This document shows positions 1-10,388 of a stretch of DNA of 64,000 bases, one piece after another. The notes under the pieces were generated by a model, which worked only from the letters and a program-made list of their open reading frames with translations, had not been told where the DNA came from and did not search any database. Made by a program: the position numbers and the translations under genes. Each line of letters begins with the position of its first letter. Position 1 is the first letter of the stretch. Source of the stretch: Onchocerca volvulus (Eukaryota; Nematoda; Chromadorea; Rhabditida; Onchocercidae); the NCBI GenBank assembly GCA_000499405.2, contig HG738137.1:18064581-18128580 (forward strand). The letters run 5' to 3'.

Positions 1-297
1 AAATATTTTGAAGGTTTACAGCTCGGTTTACCAATGTGTGTACTCGGTGGTGTGTTTGCTAGTTTGAGATTAGATCCAAAGTATGTTGATCGATTGGTTT
101 GTTGAAAGAGAAATTTAACTCTACTGATAAATCTTTTCTGTAATTCAATTCAGTTTAAGAGTGGGAAAGATGAATATATTATTTTATCGGGTGCAAAATT
201 ACTTAGAGATTTTCAGACGTCAGCGCGCTTTTGTACAACAATATTTACCATGGTGTGTGGAGCAGGCGGTGAATTCACGGTTACTAATTGCTGTTGA
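1..297 (+). CDS. 3' end of an unrecognised protein-coding gene (last two exons)
   Basis: The window opens in a reading frame (1-96) that joins in phase 0 across a 57-nt intron (GTTTGT at 97, acceptor CAG ending at 153) to an exon 154-297 ending in TGA. Without splicing the frame hits TGA at 103-105. The joined C-terminus of about 79 residues starts KYFEGLQLGLPMCVLGG, continues LFKSGKDEYIILSGAKLLRD and ends GGEFTVTNCC. It has a glycine-rich hydrophobic stretch near the start and another near the end, so a membrane-associated protein is possible. I do not recognise the family. Reading an ATG-initiated ORF at about 161-370 instead uses another frame of the same DNA and looks less protein-like. 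The real start lies outside the window. Confidence 0.55.
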
Positions 298-1580
298 TTG
301 GGAAAATCATTTCGAAAAGTCAATTTCTGAATTACAAAAAGCTTACTCAATCTCTCCTTTTATTCGTTAATTTTCCACATGCGAATAATATATGTCTAGT
401 GCAGCAATTCATCTTGCGAGTGATAATCATAAAAATCACAGAAATTTTCTTTGTTCTGATATTACTAGTTAATCTGTTCCATAATTTCTGTGTTGCTTGC
501 TTTGGTGATTATCGATGGAATTAGGATAGCTATAGTATCCTTTGCATTATTGCCCGTCATGTCGCTTATATATATTTTCAGTTGATATTTAAATGAAGCA
601 TCATATCTGTTCATATTTTCTTGCTCACAGTGAAAGGCATGTATCCAAATTTATCGTATTTATTTGCTTGTTTTTTTTCGAAATTTATTTGTAATTGTTT
701 TGCAAATGATAAAATTATAGTTAAATATTTTACAATTTCACGTCAGCTTACGAAATTTTTGTTTGATTGTACATAGTGACAGTTATTAATTCGTATCAAT
801 TCTTGGCAAACTCTTATTTCCTAAATTTTGCCAGTGTCATTCATTTCCTGGTTGCGATGCTTTTATTTCAATTCACCATTGTCATTTGCTTTTTGACTAG
901 ATCCTGAACTGTTGCAATTTATACAGATTTGAAGAATACGGAGATGTTTTTTAGGTATGTGTAAAGCTTCCTTCACCGTAAGAATTTATTTTTTAAAGGA
1001 GGAATATCTCCAAAATATTGTTGTCCCTATAATTCATAAAAATATAATTGTCTTTGATTTCTTGCTTTTCAAAGTCAAATCATGAATTGCGTGTACTTTT
1101 TTTTCTTGCTCAAACTAGCCAGTGAATAAGATGGAATGGTTTAGTTTGGTAATTTAAATTTCTCCCAGGTAACTTATGCAGTTAAATTTTATTTATGCTT
1201 TTGCCAAAAGACGCATTGATCTAAATGGCCAGATATTTCTTTTCATATCCCTCTTTGATGTTTATAATTTGCTGAAATTAGCGATAAAATCGGATGAGTT
1301 CTTTTTTTTCTCAAAATTCATGGAGTTTGTTTTTGCAACAGAGGTGTTATGTGGGAAGCGTAAACTTCTGCTTAACGCTATGTTTCATTCCGTTGTAATA
1401 CTTGTAATTTCCCATGCGAGGTATATGTGTAGATTTTTATCAGTTTTGTTATTGAAGTGATTTATCATCGATAATTTATTTGAAGCGTTCCGAAATATCG
1501 ATCTACATGCAAATCCATTTCACCTGCACGGTTATCTGCGTATGTTTCCTGACTACTGAATTTTTAATTCGATTTTCTTT
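298..1580. other. AT-rich intergenic stretch
   Basis: No coding signal I trust. A plus-strand ORF at 1176-1460 is hydrophobic, phenylalanine-rich and has no splice support or family resemblance. Confidence 0.4.
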
Positions 1581-1593
1581 TTTTTTTTTGCAG
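1581..1593 (+). other. Candidate trans-splice acceptor of the UPF0390 gene
   Basis: A T-rich tract ending in TTGCAG lies 31 nt before the ATG at 1625. No upstream coding exon is evident, so this fits a spliced-leader addition site or a 5'-UTR acceptor. Inference from nematode gene structure. Confidence 0.4.
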
Positions 1594-1624
1594 ACATTGT
1601 GAAATTTTGATAACATAAATAAGA

Positions 1625-1867
1625 ATGGTGCAACATAAGATGAAGAAGAAAGTAACGTTGCCAAGTGGTGTGAAACAAAAGAAGAAGATGAAATCAACAA
1701 AACAAGGCCCCAAGAAAGGTCATCAATTGACGATCGCCCCGAAAAAACCTGCCGCGATACAGCAAGCCAAAATTGATGCAGAAATAACGCGTACAATAAA
1801 CGAGAAGAATGAACAATTGCTAAAAAATCGCGCAGATAAGGATGTGGGTCGAAGTACTTCTACTTGA
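1625..1867 (+). CDS. UPF0390 family small basic protein (C19orf53 / Leydig cell tumour 10 kDa homologue)
   Basis: Single exon of 80 residues, beginning MVQHKMKKKVTLPSG and very rich in Lys. The block GPKKGHQLTIAPKKPAAIQQ matches the family signature seen in human C19orf53 (a GPRKGGRVIAPKKA-like segment), followed by a charged helix with NEKNEQLLKNRADKD. Size fits the family (80-100 residues). These proteins are small, nuclear or nucleolar and poorly characterised; no biochemical activity is established. An acceptor ends about 30 nt upstream of the ATG and an AATAAA follows 63 nt after the stop. The minus-strand ORF over the same bases is a shadow. Confidence 0.8.
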   Translation: MVQHKMKKKVTLPSGVKQKKKMKSTKQGPKKGHQLTIAPKKPAAIQQAKIDAEITRTINEKNEQLLKNRADKDVGRSTST

Positions 1868-1930
1868 TTACTTTAATTATTAACCTTTTCTATTTCTCTT
1901 ATTTGATGTGCTTTCTAAAATTTCCAATTT

Positions 1931-1936
1931 AATAAA
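1931..1936 (+). terminator. AATAAA polyadenylation signal of the UPF0390 gene
   Basis: First AATAAA after the TGA at 1865-1867. Position and strand are appropriate for the cleavage signal. Confidence 0.55.
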
Positions 1937-2230
1937 ATTTAAACCAACATGATTGATACTTAATTTGTGTTTTGAAACATGTCATTTTTCAATGGATATT
2001 ATACTTAATCAACGGAATATATCACATTTAAATCTCTTTTAGCATTTAGTATAATGGGGAATCACAATTTGATTTGAAAAATCCGAGATGTTAAAATTTT
2101 ATGAAGAAATAACTCATTGATGTTCAGCTATTCCGTTTTATATGTATGATGTCAAATGTTTTTTTTTTTTTTTCGAAGAGAAATGGTACTTTTTTGTTTA
2201 ATTCATCTCTTGCATTAACTGGTCAGTCAT

Positions 2231-2495
2231 TTACGTGTTTAAGTGATTAATCACGTATTGAACGTCAAGAAAACATTTGGCTCTATGATACAATCTTTCC
2301 ATATTTATGTTAATTCTATACTGAAACCAACACTGTCCAGCGACATTTTTTACAGTGAAGTCGGTGTGAAAGTGTGGGTAAGAGCCATTGGGATTTCTCG
2401 GAAATATTGAGTTAAGTAAGTATAGGAAGATGGCATGACCGAATGTGCACCCGGTGATGAGAATGATTTTTACTACATCGACCAGGTTGTACATC
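2231..2495 (-). CDS. Copy A of a duplicated 5' exon with a hydrophobic leader
   Basis: On the minus strand an acceptor (GTGTTCAG) lies one base before an ATG at 2494, opening a frame of 87 codons to a stop at 2231. Its first 38 residues, starting MYNLVDVVKIILITGCTF and ending SIFPRNPNG, are nearly identical to copy B near 5055; after that the copies diverge. VVKIILITGCTFGHAIFLYL is long and hydrophobic enough for a signal peptide or signal anchor. In copy B the divergence point carries a GT donor (ATG|GTTATC); here the same spot reads ATGGCTCTTACC with no GT, so copy A may be a broken gene or may read through. I do not recognise the protein. Confidence 0.35.
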
Positions 2496-3215
2496 CTGAA
2501 CACCATCAACCGATTTTCCATTATTCAGGCAAATTTCCGGTTGAGAAGAAGCCGTTTCTTTAATTGGGGTATTTACTGTTGATGGATATTTTTGTAATGA
2601 AGTAAAGGTAACATTATTTTATCCAAATAGAGCAGGAATCAACCGATCGAAGTGGAGGAAGAATGATGAATGAGCTGGCTTAGGAACAAATGTCGATCGA
2701 GAAGAGGAGGAGGGATTGACCTCGAGGTCATACAATGACCAGTGGTCACAGCAACACGGTTCTGTCCTTTTCATTTTTATGTGTTATGAAGATGAGAAGC
2801 AGGAGATTGTACTTCTAACGGTTTTTTAATCTCCTCCCTTTCTCTCTGATGGAAAATGGACGAAGAAGGGTAAACAAAAATAAAGTAAGCGTACAGTTAT
2901 GATTGGGGAAAGAGAAATGGAGCAATGTTAGTAGCAGGTTTTGATCTAAAGATTACTAGACTAGTGAAGGTCAAGTTCCTCTTTTCTCTCTCTCCCTCCC
3001 TTGCTTGACCTTTACCCAGCCTCATCCTCCTAATTCCTCTCCAAACCTTTTTTCCCGTTCTCCAACTCGATTATCATCAAAAATTGATCTTTTTGGTCAC
3101 AAAATATGAATGCAAGAGAATACATGCGATATATTATAAAGAATTTTCTTGGAAATAAAAATTTGAAAAGAATTTTCACTTCTTTTCTCGAACCAATATT
3201 TACAGCACATTTTTC
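2387..3215 (-). repeat. Duplicated unit, copy A (5' exon plus upstream region)
   Basis: About 830 bp recognisably homologous, in the same order and orientation, to about 4948-5805. Shared blocks include ATGGCATGACCGAATGTGCA in the exon, TGAATGAGCTGG, ATGTCGATCGAG, CTCGAGGTCA, the TGACCA/TGGTCA pair, TCTCTCTGATGG, a TGAAGGTCAAG/TGAAGATCAAG block and TTGACCTTT. Homology reaches much further upstream of the ATG than downstream, so the duplicated piece is mainly promoter plus first exon. Boundaries are by eye. Confidence 0.8.
2715..2750. promoter_or_regulatory. Two palindromes resembling nuclear-receptor elements, copy A
   Basis: TGACCTCGAGGTCA is a perfect 14-bp palindrome: an everted pair of AGGTCA half-sites with a 2-bp spacer. 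A few bases on, TGACCAGTGGTCA is a second palindrome of TGACCA and TGGTCA around one base. Further AAGGTCA-type half-sites lie near 2966 (GAAGGTCAAG) and 3004 (TTGACCTTT). AGGTCA half-sites are the classical recognition element of nuclear hormone receptors; use here is inference. Confidence 0.4.
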
Positions 3216-4821
3216 AGTATCAGCGTAATCTCAAAATATATCTGTCCATATATGAACAATTGAAAAGAGAAGAACAAAAGTAAACTAAATATTAACTCAA
3301 AATTTCTGATGTAAGGGAATCTAATTTAACAGGTAACAATTTTTAATCATTTATACCAAAAATTTGAAATTCTTGGTTTTTAAAAATTTATCACAAGATT
3401 TTAGCTTTTTAGGTATTTTTAAATCTGAAAACTTTGATTGTTGGAATTCGATTTCTCAAGATTTATTTTTCTAAAAAAATGAACAATATTTTTTCCACCC
3501 GCTTGCGATACATGTACGATTACTCTAATCACTGATTGAAATTTGTTCCCGTCATAAATCAAATATTTTTATTTCATGCGATGAATGCGAAAGATTGAAA
3601 GAAGCTATTTAAAATTATAAATGAATTGAACTAATAAATAAATTTGCAATTGAACGAACAAATAAATGGATAAGTTTTTAGCTTCTAAATGATCGAATAG
3701 ATCGTTTAAGATACTGATAAATTAAACATCTTGTAAGAATATCGATTGATTTCTAATTTAATCTAAAAAACTTTAAAAGGAAAAGACAAAATGTATCGCG
3801 AAAAAAAACAAAAAAATATCTGATTATCTGAGCTAACTTTTACAACTTCAATACTAGGATAAGTCATTTGATACAAATTGCTATTTCAATTTAAATGAAT
3901 GTTTTCGATAAAGCATTTAGTTATCCCGATGTACTCTTAATCCTTCCAAAATCCCAATCATCTTAACAAGTTGTAATTTCAAACTTGAAGTTTGAAATTC
4001 AACTTCATAAACTTGAAGTTATCTGCTACAAGTAATACCAAAATGATTGCTTCATCCTAAACAATAAAGCTCGAGAATAAACTCTCGGTACAACCAATTG
4101 GCTGAAATATGCCCTTCAAAAATTTAACACCGTGATTCAATTAAAATTGAATATTTAAGAAAATCACTCAATTGGATGCATGTTGAAATAATCCAACTTA
4201 AAATAATATAATAATCCATTCAAAACTTCGTAGAATTCTCAAAACTTTTTGAAACTTTTTTGCACAAAAATATAAAATTTCGTGAATTCGCCGGATTTTA
4301 TGAATTATCATCAAAAGTCAGGAAATTTCATTTCATTATAAAGAATACAACGGTTACGATTTTTGACTAGATGCTTGGTTATTTGTTCGGATACCGTAAT
4401 GCTGTTATGCTACAATCGAAGGACACTATACTAAATGACTATACGATTTTCGCAATGAAACGCAAATGTTGTTTACATGAAATAGGCATGTTTAAATTTG
4501 TCAAAATATAAACTACTATAAGATCGCAAATTATGATTTTCAAAAAATTTCAATCGAATGTCAAACCGTTGAGATGACAGTTTTTATTTCTCAATGTTTT
4601 CTTTTTTTTTTTTTTTTCATTAATTTACTGTTAATGTTCCTCTGTTAACTGTTTCGTTTGAACTGATTGTTTTCTATTAATTCAGTCAATTGTTTTGTTT
4701 GAAATTTTGTGGAAATATTGATTTGTTAAAAATGACGAATTTTAGCAGACATGATGTTAATTTGCTAATTATTTTATCTTATAATTCATTTCTTTCATTA
4801 GACTAATTGATCATTGATCAT
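3216..4821. other. AT-rich spacer between the two duplicated units
   Basis: No convincing exon or RNA gene seen. If copy B is a real gene its later exons should be here on the minus strand, but I could not find any with matching phase. Confidence 0.35.
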
Positions 4822-5056
4822 TTAGCATGTTGGATGTGAAAAAAAAAACGCTTGAAATATTTGATACAAATTCTTTTCAGGTTCCATATTAATAATATAG
4901 GTGGAGCAACTTTCAATGAAATTAGAGGTGTATTGTAGGTGATAACCATCTGGATTTCTCGGGAATATTGAGTTAATTAAGTAAAGGAAGATGGCATGAC
5001 CGAATGTGCACCCGGTGATGAGAATAATTTTCACTACATCGACCAGGTTGTACATC
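4822..5056 (-). CDS. Copy B of the duplicated 5' exon with a hydrophobic leader
   Basis: The minus-strand ATG at 5055 directly follows a GTGTTCAG acceptor, as in copy A. The first 38 codons match copy A except for conservative changes (YLINSIFPRNPDG here). A candidate donor ATG|GTTATC falls exactly where similarity to copy A stops, near 4951, suggesting the real first exon ends there. Reading on to the stop at 4822 gives a 77-residue frame that probably includes intron sequence. The leader is hydrophobic (signal peptide or anchor). Function unknown, downstream exons not found. Confidence 0.4.
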
Positions 5057-5805
5057 CTGAACACCATCAACCGATTCAGGTAAATCTCGGATTCAGGTAG
5101 ATTTCCGGTTTACAAGAAGTCATTTCTTCAGTAGATACTAAGTTGCTGATTGGGAAAGTTGTGGCGAAGTAATGATAAGTTTATTTTGACCAAATGGACA
5201 ATGATCGACCGATTGAAGGAGAGAGAGAAATCGTGAATGAGCTGGTTTAGTACACAGATGTCGATCGAGTAGTACAAAAGAAGGAGGAGTTGCCCTCGAG
5301 GTCACGTGATTGACCAATGGTCACAACAGCGAAACTTCTGCCCTTTCTATTTTCATCCATTGCGAAGACGAAAGACAATAAGGTTGTATTTCGAACCGTT
5401 CTTTGATCTCTCTCTCTCTCTCTTTCTCTGATGGGTGATGGATAAATAAGGGTAAATAGAAAATATAGGAGTACAACTATAATTCGGAAAAAATAAAAAG
5501 AATGGAGCAAATGTTAGCAGCAGTTTTTGCTGTAAAGGTCACTAGACTAATGAAGATCAAGTTTCCCTTTCCCTCTTCAGATTGACCTTTGCCCGATTTT
5601 AGCTTCCAATTTCTTGCCAAGCCTTCCTTCTCGCTTTCCATCTCAATTACCCATAAAAATTGGTCCCTTTAATTGGAGAATATAAAATGGCAACGAAAAC
5701 AATATATTTAGGTATGAATGAAAAAATTTTTTAAAAAGATTTTTTTGAGAATAAAAATTTGAAGAATTTCAATTCTTTCCTCGAATCCTTTATACAGTAC
5801 CAGCA
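4948..5805 (-). repeat. Duplicated unit, copy B (5' exon plus upstream region)
   Basis: Partner of the unit at 2387-3215, direct orientation, offset about 2.57 kb. It has an additional CT microsatellite near 5407-5434. Divergence outside short conserved blocks is considerable, so the duplication is not recent and the conserved blocks are likely under constraint. Confidence 0.8.
5293..5326. promoter_or_regulatory. Conserved nuclear-receptor-like palindrome cluster, copy B
   Basis: The equivalent place in copy B reads CCCTCGAGGTCACGTGATTGACCAATGGTCAC. It keeps one AGGTCA half-site of the first palindrome and gains an adjacent CACGTG E-box. The second palindrome is retained as TGACCAATGGTCA. 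AAGGTCAC (about 5535) and TTGACCTTT (about 5582) are also kept. Retention while flanking bases diverged suggests function. Confidence 0.4.
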
Positions 5806-7059
5806 AAATCTTGAATTTTGAAATTTTATTTTCGATCCCTTTCTAATTTAAAAATTATAAGAATCTAAGCTTTCTAATCATTTGATGAATTTCATTAGCA
5901 ACTACTTCACTTTTTAGCAAATATAAAGTTCCAATGATTGTTCACATTTATTTTAGTTTTCTAACAGTTCAGATTTCGGCAACATGCATAATTCATATTT
6001 CTTGGATATGCCACATCTGTTTTTTACTTCCAAAGTATAAGAAAGTATGCATGATTTCTTCAAAATATTTAAAAAGATTTCCATAATTTTTATTAATTTC
6101 GCAAAAGTTTAATTATTTATTTTTTAAAATTTAAAAAATACGTACTATTAAACTTTTTGCGAAATTAATTAGTTTTATAGCAAGTCTTTAAATGTAAAAG
6201 TTTAAGAAAAATGCATATCAATAAATGATGATTTTTTTTGGGAAAATTTATGACTAATCTTTGATTCAGATCATTATTTCGTCCCTTCTTTTGATTCTTT
6301 TCAAAATATTCTATAATTCTTGGATAAAAATCATCGGTGAAGTTAACGAACTACATTGACTGAATTAAATTTAATTAATTCAATCGAATTATATTGATCG
6401 AGATAAATTTAATTTAACCGAATTATTGAAACAAGTCTGCAAATAGCATAAATGTTTATAATTTTTAAAAACTTTTGAATAATTGAATTACAGCAACAAA
6501 GTATTGATAACATTGACTTGATTTCATGCTTCTTTCGATTTTGATTCTTCTGCTTTCAAGAATTTATCATTGAGTCCTTTTGGAACTAACGATTGAAATA
6601 ACTAAAAAATTGTGTCATATTTAGATAATAAAAAATCTTTTAAAAATTATGAAATTTGAAATCATCTAGAAAGGACATTTGCTTAAAAAGCTAGATTAGC
6701 TAGGAAATTTTAATCTGTTGTAAAATTTAAGATTACATATTAATTGACCTTACAAACATAAACTTTCCGATCGATATTTATAGCGCTGTATGAATAATCG
6801 ATTCTAATTTTAGTGGAACAAAAACTTTATTGCAGATCATTTAAAAATAAACAAATAAGAAAAAAAAAAAGAGAAATCTAGGCTTCTTTACTTATATTAC
6901 AATTGATAATTTCTTATCAAATTTGATTCTTCTGCTGATAACCTATTTGCTGAGCAAATATACATTTTATTTATTCTTATTGATCGAACAGATCCATTTT
7001 CCTCTCAAATTTTTTTTTTTAGTTTGCAAATATATTTCATAGCTTTGATTGAAAATTCG
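5806..7059. other. AT-rich intergenic stretch
   Basis: Only homopolymer runs and short repeats of A+T-rich words; no coding or RNA signal I can support. Confidence 0.4.
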
Positions 7060-7421
7060 CTATTTCAATTTATGAGTCGTTTGTAAAATTGAGATAGATT
7101 CCGCAAGTTTATTTTTACTAATAAAATTATTTAAATAATCAAAGAAATTCGGAAAATTTTTCAGAACCTGATCATAGAGTCTAAAAGCAGCATTTTGAGC
7201 TTTTTTCATGAGTGGTCGCTCTTTGGTCCATATTCGATGGACAAGTAAAATAGTCGTTCCAAATGTAAACAAACTGAACAGTGCTGGTAGAAAAAGCGCC
7301 AATATGAACAATCCGCACTTAATGAGAATTTAATTAAGGCAATGATTTTGATTAAATTCGGAAATGGAAAAAATTTATGCATTAAAATTTTTATACCTGT
7401 TACAACTTAGCAACTTACCAT
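7060..7421 (-). CDS. Small single-span membrane protein, 86 aa, unrecognised
   Basis: Exon 2 (7060-7317, minus) is open for 85 codons but has no in-frame ATG at its start. It begins just after the acceptor ATTAAG. A perfect donor GTAAGT directly follows an ATG at 7421-7419, and the join is in phase, giving MCGLFILALFLPALFSLF at the N-terminus. That segment is a strong signal anchor or signal peptide. The rest is basic and amphipathic, with HRIWTKERPLMKKAQNAAF and a C-terminus ending TTHKLK. Exon 1 would contribute only the initiator Met. I recognise no family. The leader and the exact donor make it more convincing than the neighbouring ORFs. Confidence 0.4.
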
Positions 7422-8065
7422 TTTAAGTTATAAAAAATTAACCAACCGCTTTTCAAAATAAATTTTTAATAATACGGGCACAAAACGAAAATAATTTACT
7501 GCTCCTTTCACCCGAAGGTTATAAGCAAAAGAACTTTGTGGAATTTACATATAATATCATTAAAAAATTTTTGCGTAGTATGAAACATTGAAAAACTTCT
7601 CAGAAATTTCAGTTATTTAAATAACTTCCATTTCTTTAATCTATAAAATTTTCCTATCTGAGATATATTCATTCTGCTAATATGCCACTTTTCAGAAAGT
7701 TTGACGAGTGCCTAATTCCCGAATATTAAATCTGTCATGAATACAAGTCCGATAAGTCAGCTGCTAAACAATTTGCTTCATTTATCTAATTGATTTAATC
7801 ATCAATTGTTAGATAGATTATACTTCCGTTCTGTACAATTAAAAATGGTATATGAAAACTCTAATAATATTTGAAATTATTCAACAATATATGGACAGAA
7901 GTAATATCGGCAATCATTTCACAGTCTCATCAAAACAAACCAACATCCAATTTATTGAGACAAATTCAATTTATTTCAAATTGCGATAATTAAATTAGCA
8001 AAACCGAGCGGAAGTCTTGCGCAATTAATTTACTTCAAATTGCGATAATTATCAACATAATGATG
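7422..8065. other. AT-rich intergenic stretch
   Basis: Nothing supported beyond the likely promoter of the small membrane-protein gene transcribed to the left. Confidence 0.35.
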
Positions 8066-8281
8066 CTAGTGATCGAATGATAAACAAAATATTCTGAGAT
8101 ATGTTTGCTTTTGCGTTGCATCTGTATCCGTATCACCAGAATAAATAATAACTTTTTCATGTCTTCTTTTGGAATTATCGAGTGACATTACTGTATTTTG
8201 TTTGAAAAATACAACATTATTGATGATTGAATATTTAACATCTAATAATTGCGTCATAATGATCACTGCCAAAACTTTCAT
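8066..8281 (-). CDS. Uncertain small ORF, 71 aa
   Basis: An ATG-started frame beginning MKVLAVIIMTQLLDV and ending with YSGDTDTDATQKQTYLRIF. Its composition is less F/N/I-biased than random ORFs here, which is the only reason to list it. There is no recognisable domain, no clear acceptor and no partner exon. It may be a lineage-specific gene, an exon of one, or chance. Confidence 0.15.
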   Translation of the reverse strand: MKVLAVIIMTQLLDVKYSIINNVVFFKQNTVMSLDNSKRRHEKVIIYSGDTDTDATQKQTYLRIFCLSFDH

Positions 8282-10133
8282 TAAATTTTAATATAACTGG
8301 AAAATTGGAAATAAATTATAGGACAGAGGTAATCATAAAAAAAGTTCGACTCTCTTTAATTACTATCCTATTAGATAAAAAAAATATTGAACATTATTAG
8401 AACATAACTGGCGTTAAGGTTCGTATTGTTTTTTTTTTTTTCTGATGGAAATTAAATTTAATTTGTTATCGATTGAAAGAAATCTAAGAAAAGCATGGAA
8501 TTACAATGGGTTTTTTTTTTGATATAGATATTTATACAATAAAAAAGACACAAATTTCAAAAAGTTCGATTTTTTGGCCCAAAAAAAGATCATTTATAAC
8601 TATAAATTAGCATTTGCGTTTGTTTTTCATAGAAATTTTATAATTCAAAGATTCAGTGTTAAGCATTTGTAGCACAGAAAATATAATTTAACATAGTAAT
8701 TAATCATATTTCTGTTTCTGTTAATGAATCAATTGACTAATAATGATTTTTCCTAGAAATTCAATCTTCCCATTTAATAAATAATATTATTATCTCTGAC
8801 TATAAGTTCAACGAATAAACAAAAAATATTTGTAAAAAATTAATCATACTAGCCTAAACTTATCCAGAATTTTAAATTATGAGGTTTCACTGCTTAAAAC
8901 CTGCGAATGATTTGTTCATTGCCTGAATTGTTTAAATATTATTTATTTCTACAATATATAAGGAGCAGATATTGTTCTTCAGATTTTCAAAATCATAGAC
9001 GGCGGTAGATTAATCATCAAATATAAATGATAATGGGTTCAAATGTCCATCAGCGGCTAAATTGTATGAAATGAATAGTCAAACACTAGAAGTTTTTTCT
9101 AGTGAAGAAAAGGAAATTTTGAAATTTCCTTTTTTTTTTTTTTTTTTTTAAATCCAGAAATTTTAAATCCGACGTTTATCTCTTCGACATTCAAAAGTAT
9201 CCAAAAGTCTTTCAAGTAAAATAACCATAAAATATTAAGTAAACCACCAATAAATTAATAAATTATTGTAATATACAGTACTATCTTAACATCCTTTACA
9301 CAAAACATATGGTGTCCACGATGTCTGACTGAATACTCAATTTTACTGAAAGCTATTACACATTTTCTTGGAAAGATTCGAGATTTAGCTATTGAGCTTA
9401 ATATGATAACCTATTCGCGTCTAAATGTTTAAACTATTATCAGCTTCTTCAAAATAACATAGCTTCCTGGACAATAATATAGCTTATATCTTTGATTCTG
9501 AATCACTTTTATCGTTTTCTAACAATTCACTTCAATCCTATTTCTTTGTCTTACTGCTTATTGTACGAAGTATTCGAACTTCTGCTAATGGATAAATTCA
9601 ATCGTTTGATTTAACACAAAAACAAAGATCGTCTTAAATGTTTGATTCAATATGAAAGCATTGATTTTTTTTTTAATGTTTTTCTTCATCAGAATAGCTG
9701 CATCTTCTGAGCATATACTCTATTTTGACTCAAACTTTCTAATGATGAAATATTTCTTACGAAATTACAAATATTCAAATGAATTTCATATGGATTCCTT
9801 GTAAAATAAAGACTTATTTCAAATATTCTTTTACAACCCTTTCAATCTATTCTATTTCTAGTGAAGAATTGTAAAATTCAAAAAGGAACAAAGAGAAGGG
9901 CATAAATATTGATTAGAATGAAGAAAAAGCACTAAGTTTGACAATTTTCCATGTTATCAATTCGAGGCTGGAAAACCAAACAACGTAAGAAACAAATTGA
10001 AAGAATTGAACTAACATTAAGAATCACTAATCATATTTTTTCTGATATTCCAAGGATAATAAGATAAGACAAAGATCATTCAATTCAACTCAATTTACTC
10101 ATTCCAAGGAACAATTAATAGTCAACTGAATAT
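8282..10133. other. AT-rich intergenic stretch
   Basis: No supported gene. Contains several A or T runs of 12-20 nt, for example a T run near 9131-9149. Confidence 0.35.
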
Positions 10134-10388
10134 TTATCTGATTGCTTCTGCTTCGAATGTTTCAGTAAGCCGAAAAATCATATTTTGATTTTTGTGTACC
10201 TTTCGGCTTGCATTTTTCAGCGATCTTTCTTCTCCTGTAAAATTTATAGCTGCACAAGAAAAGTGACTAGAAAAGACATTTGTGGTAATTGTTTCGCCAT
10301 CTATACTCAAAAATGAATGAGAATTAATTGTTTCGAAAAAGCGTAGCAACAAGCAAATGTCACCAAAATAAAGCAATGCTTCAATCAT
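10134..10388 (-). CDS. Candidate first exon of an unrecognised gene
   Basis: A minus-strand frame opens at the ATG 10388 with MIEALLYFGDICLLLRFFET and includes FTGEERSLKNASRK, followed by a plausible donor (AAAG|GTACAC) near 10202. The hydrophobic start could be a signal peptide. Codon content looks more coding-like than the surrounding sequence. No downstream exon with matching phase was found. Function unknown; chance ORF not excluded. Confidence 0.2.
   Translation of the reverse strand: MIEALLYFGDICLLLRFFETINSHSFLSIDGETITTNVFSSHFSCAAINFTGEERSLKNASRKVHKNQNMIFRLTETFEAEAIR

Noticed and set aside
1176..1460. 94-codon plus-strand ORF
   Set aside because: Phe/Leu-rich composition typical of AT-rich noncoding DNA, no splice partners, no domain.
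1503..1796. 97-codon minus-strand ORF
   Set aside because: Overlaps the UPF0390 gene in antisense; no family resemblance.
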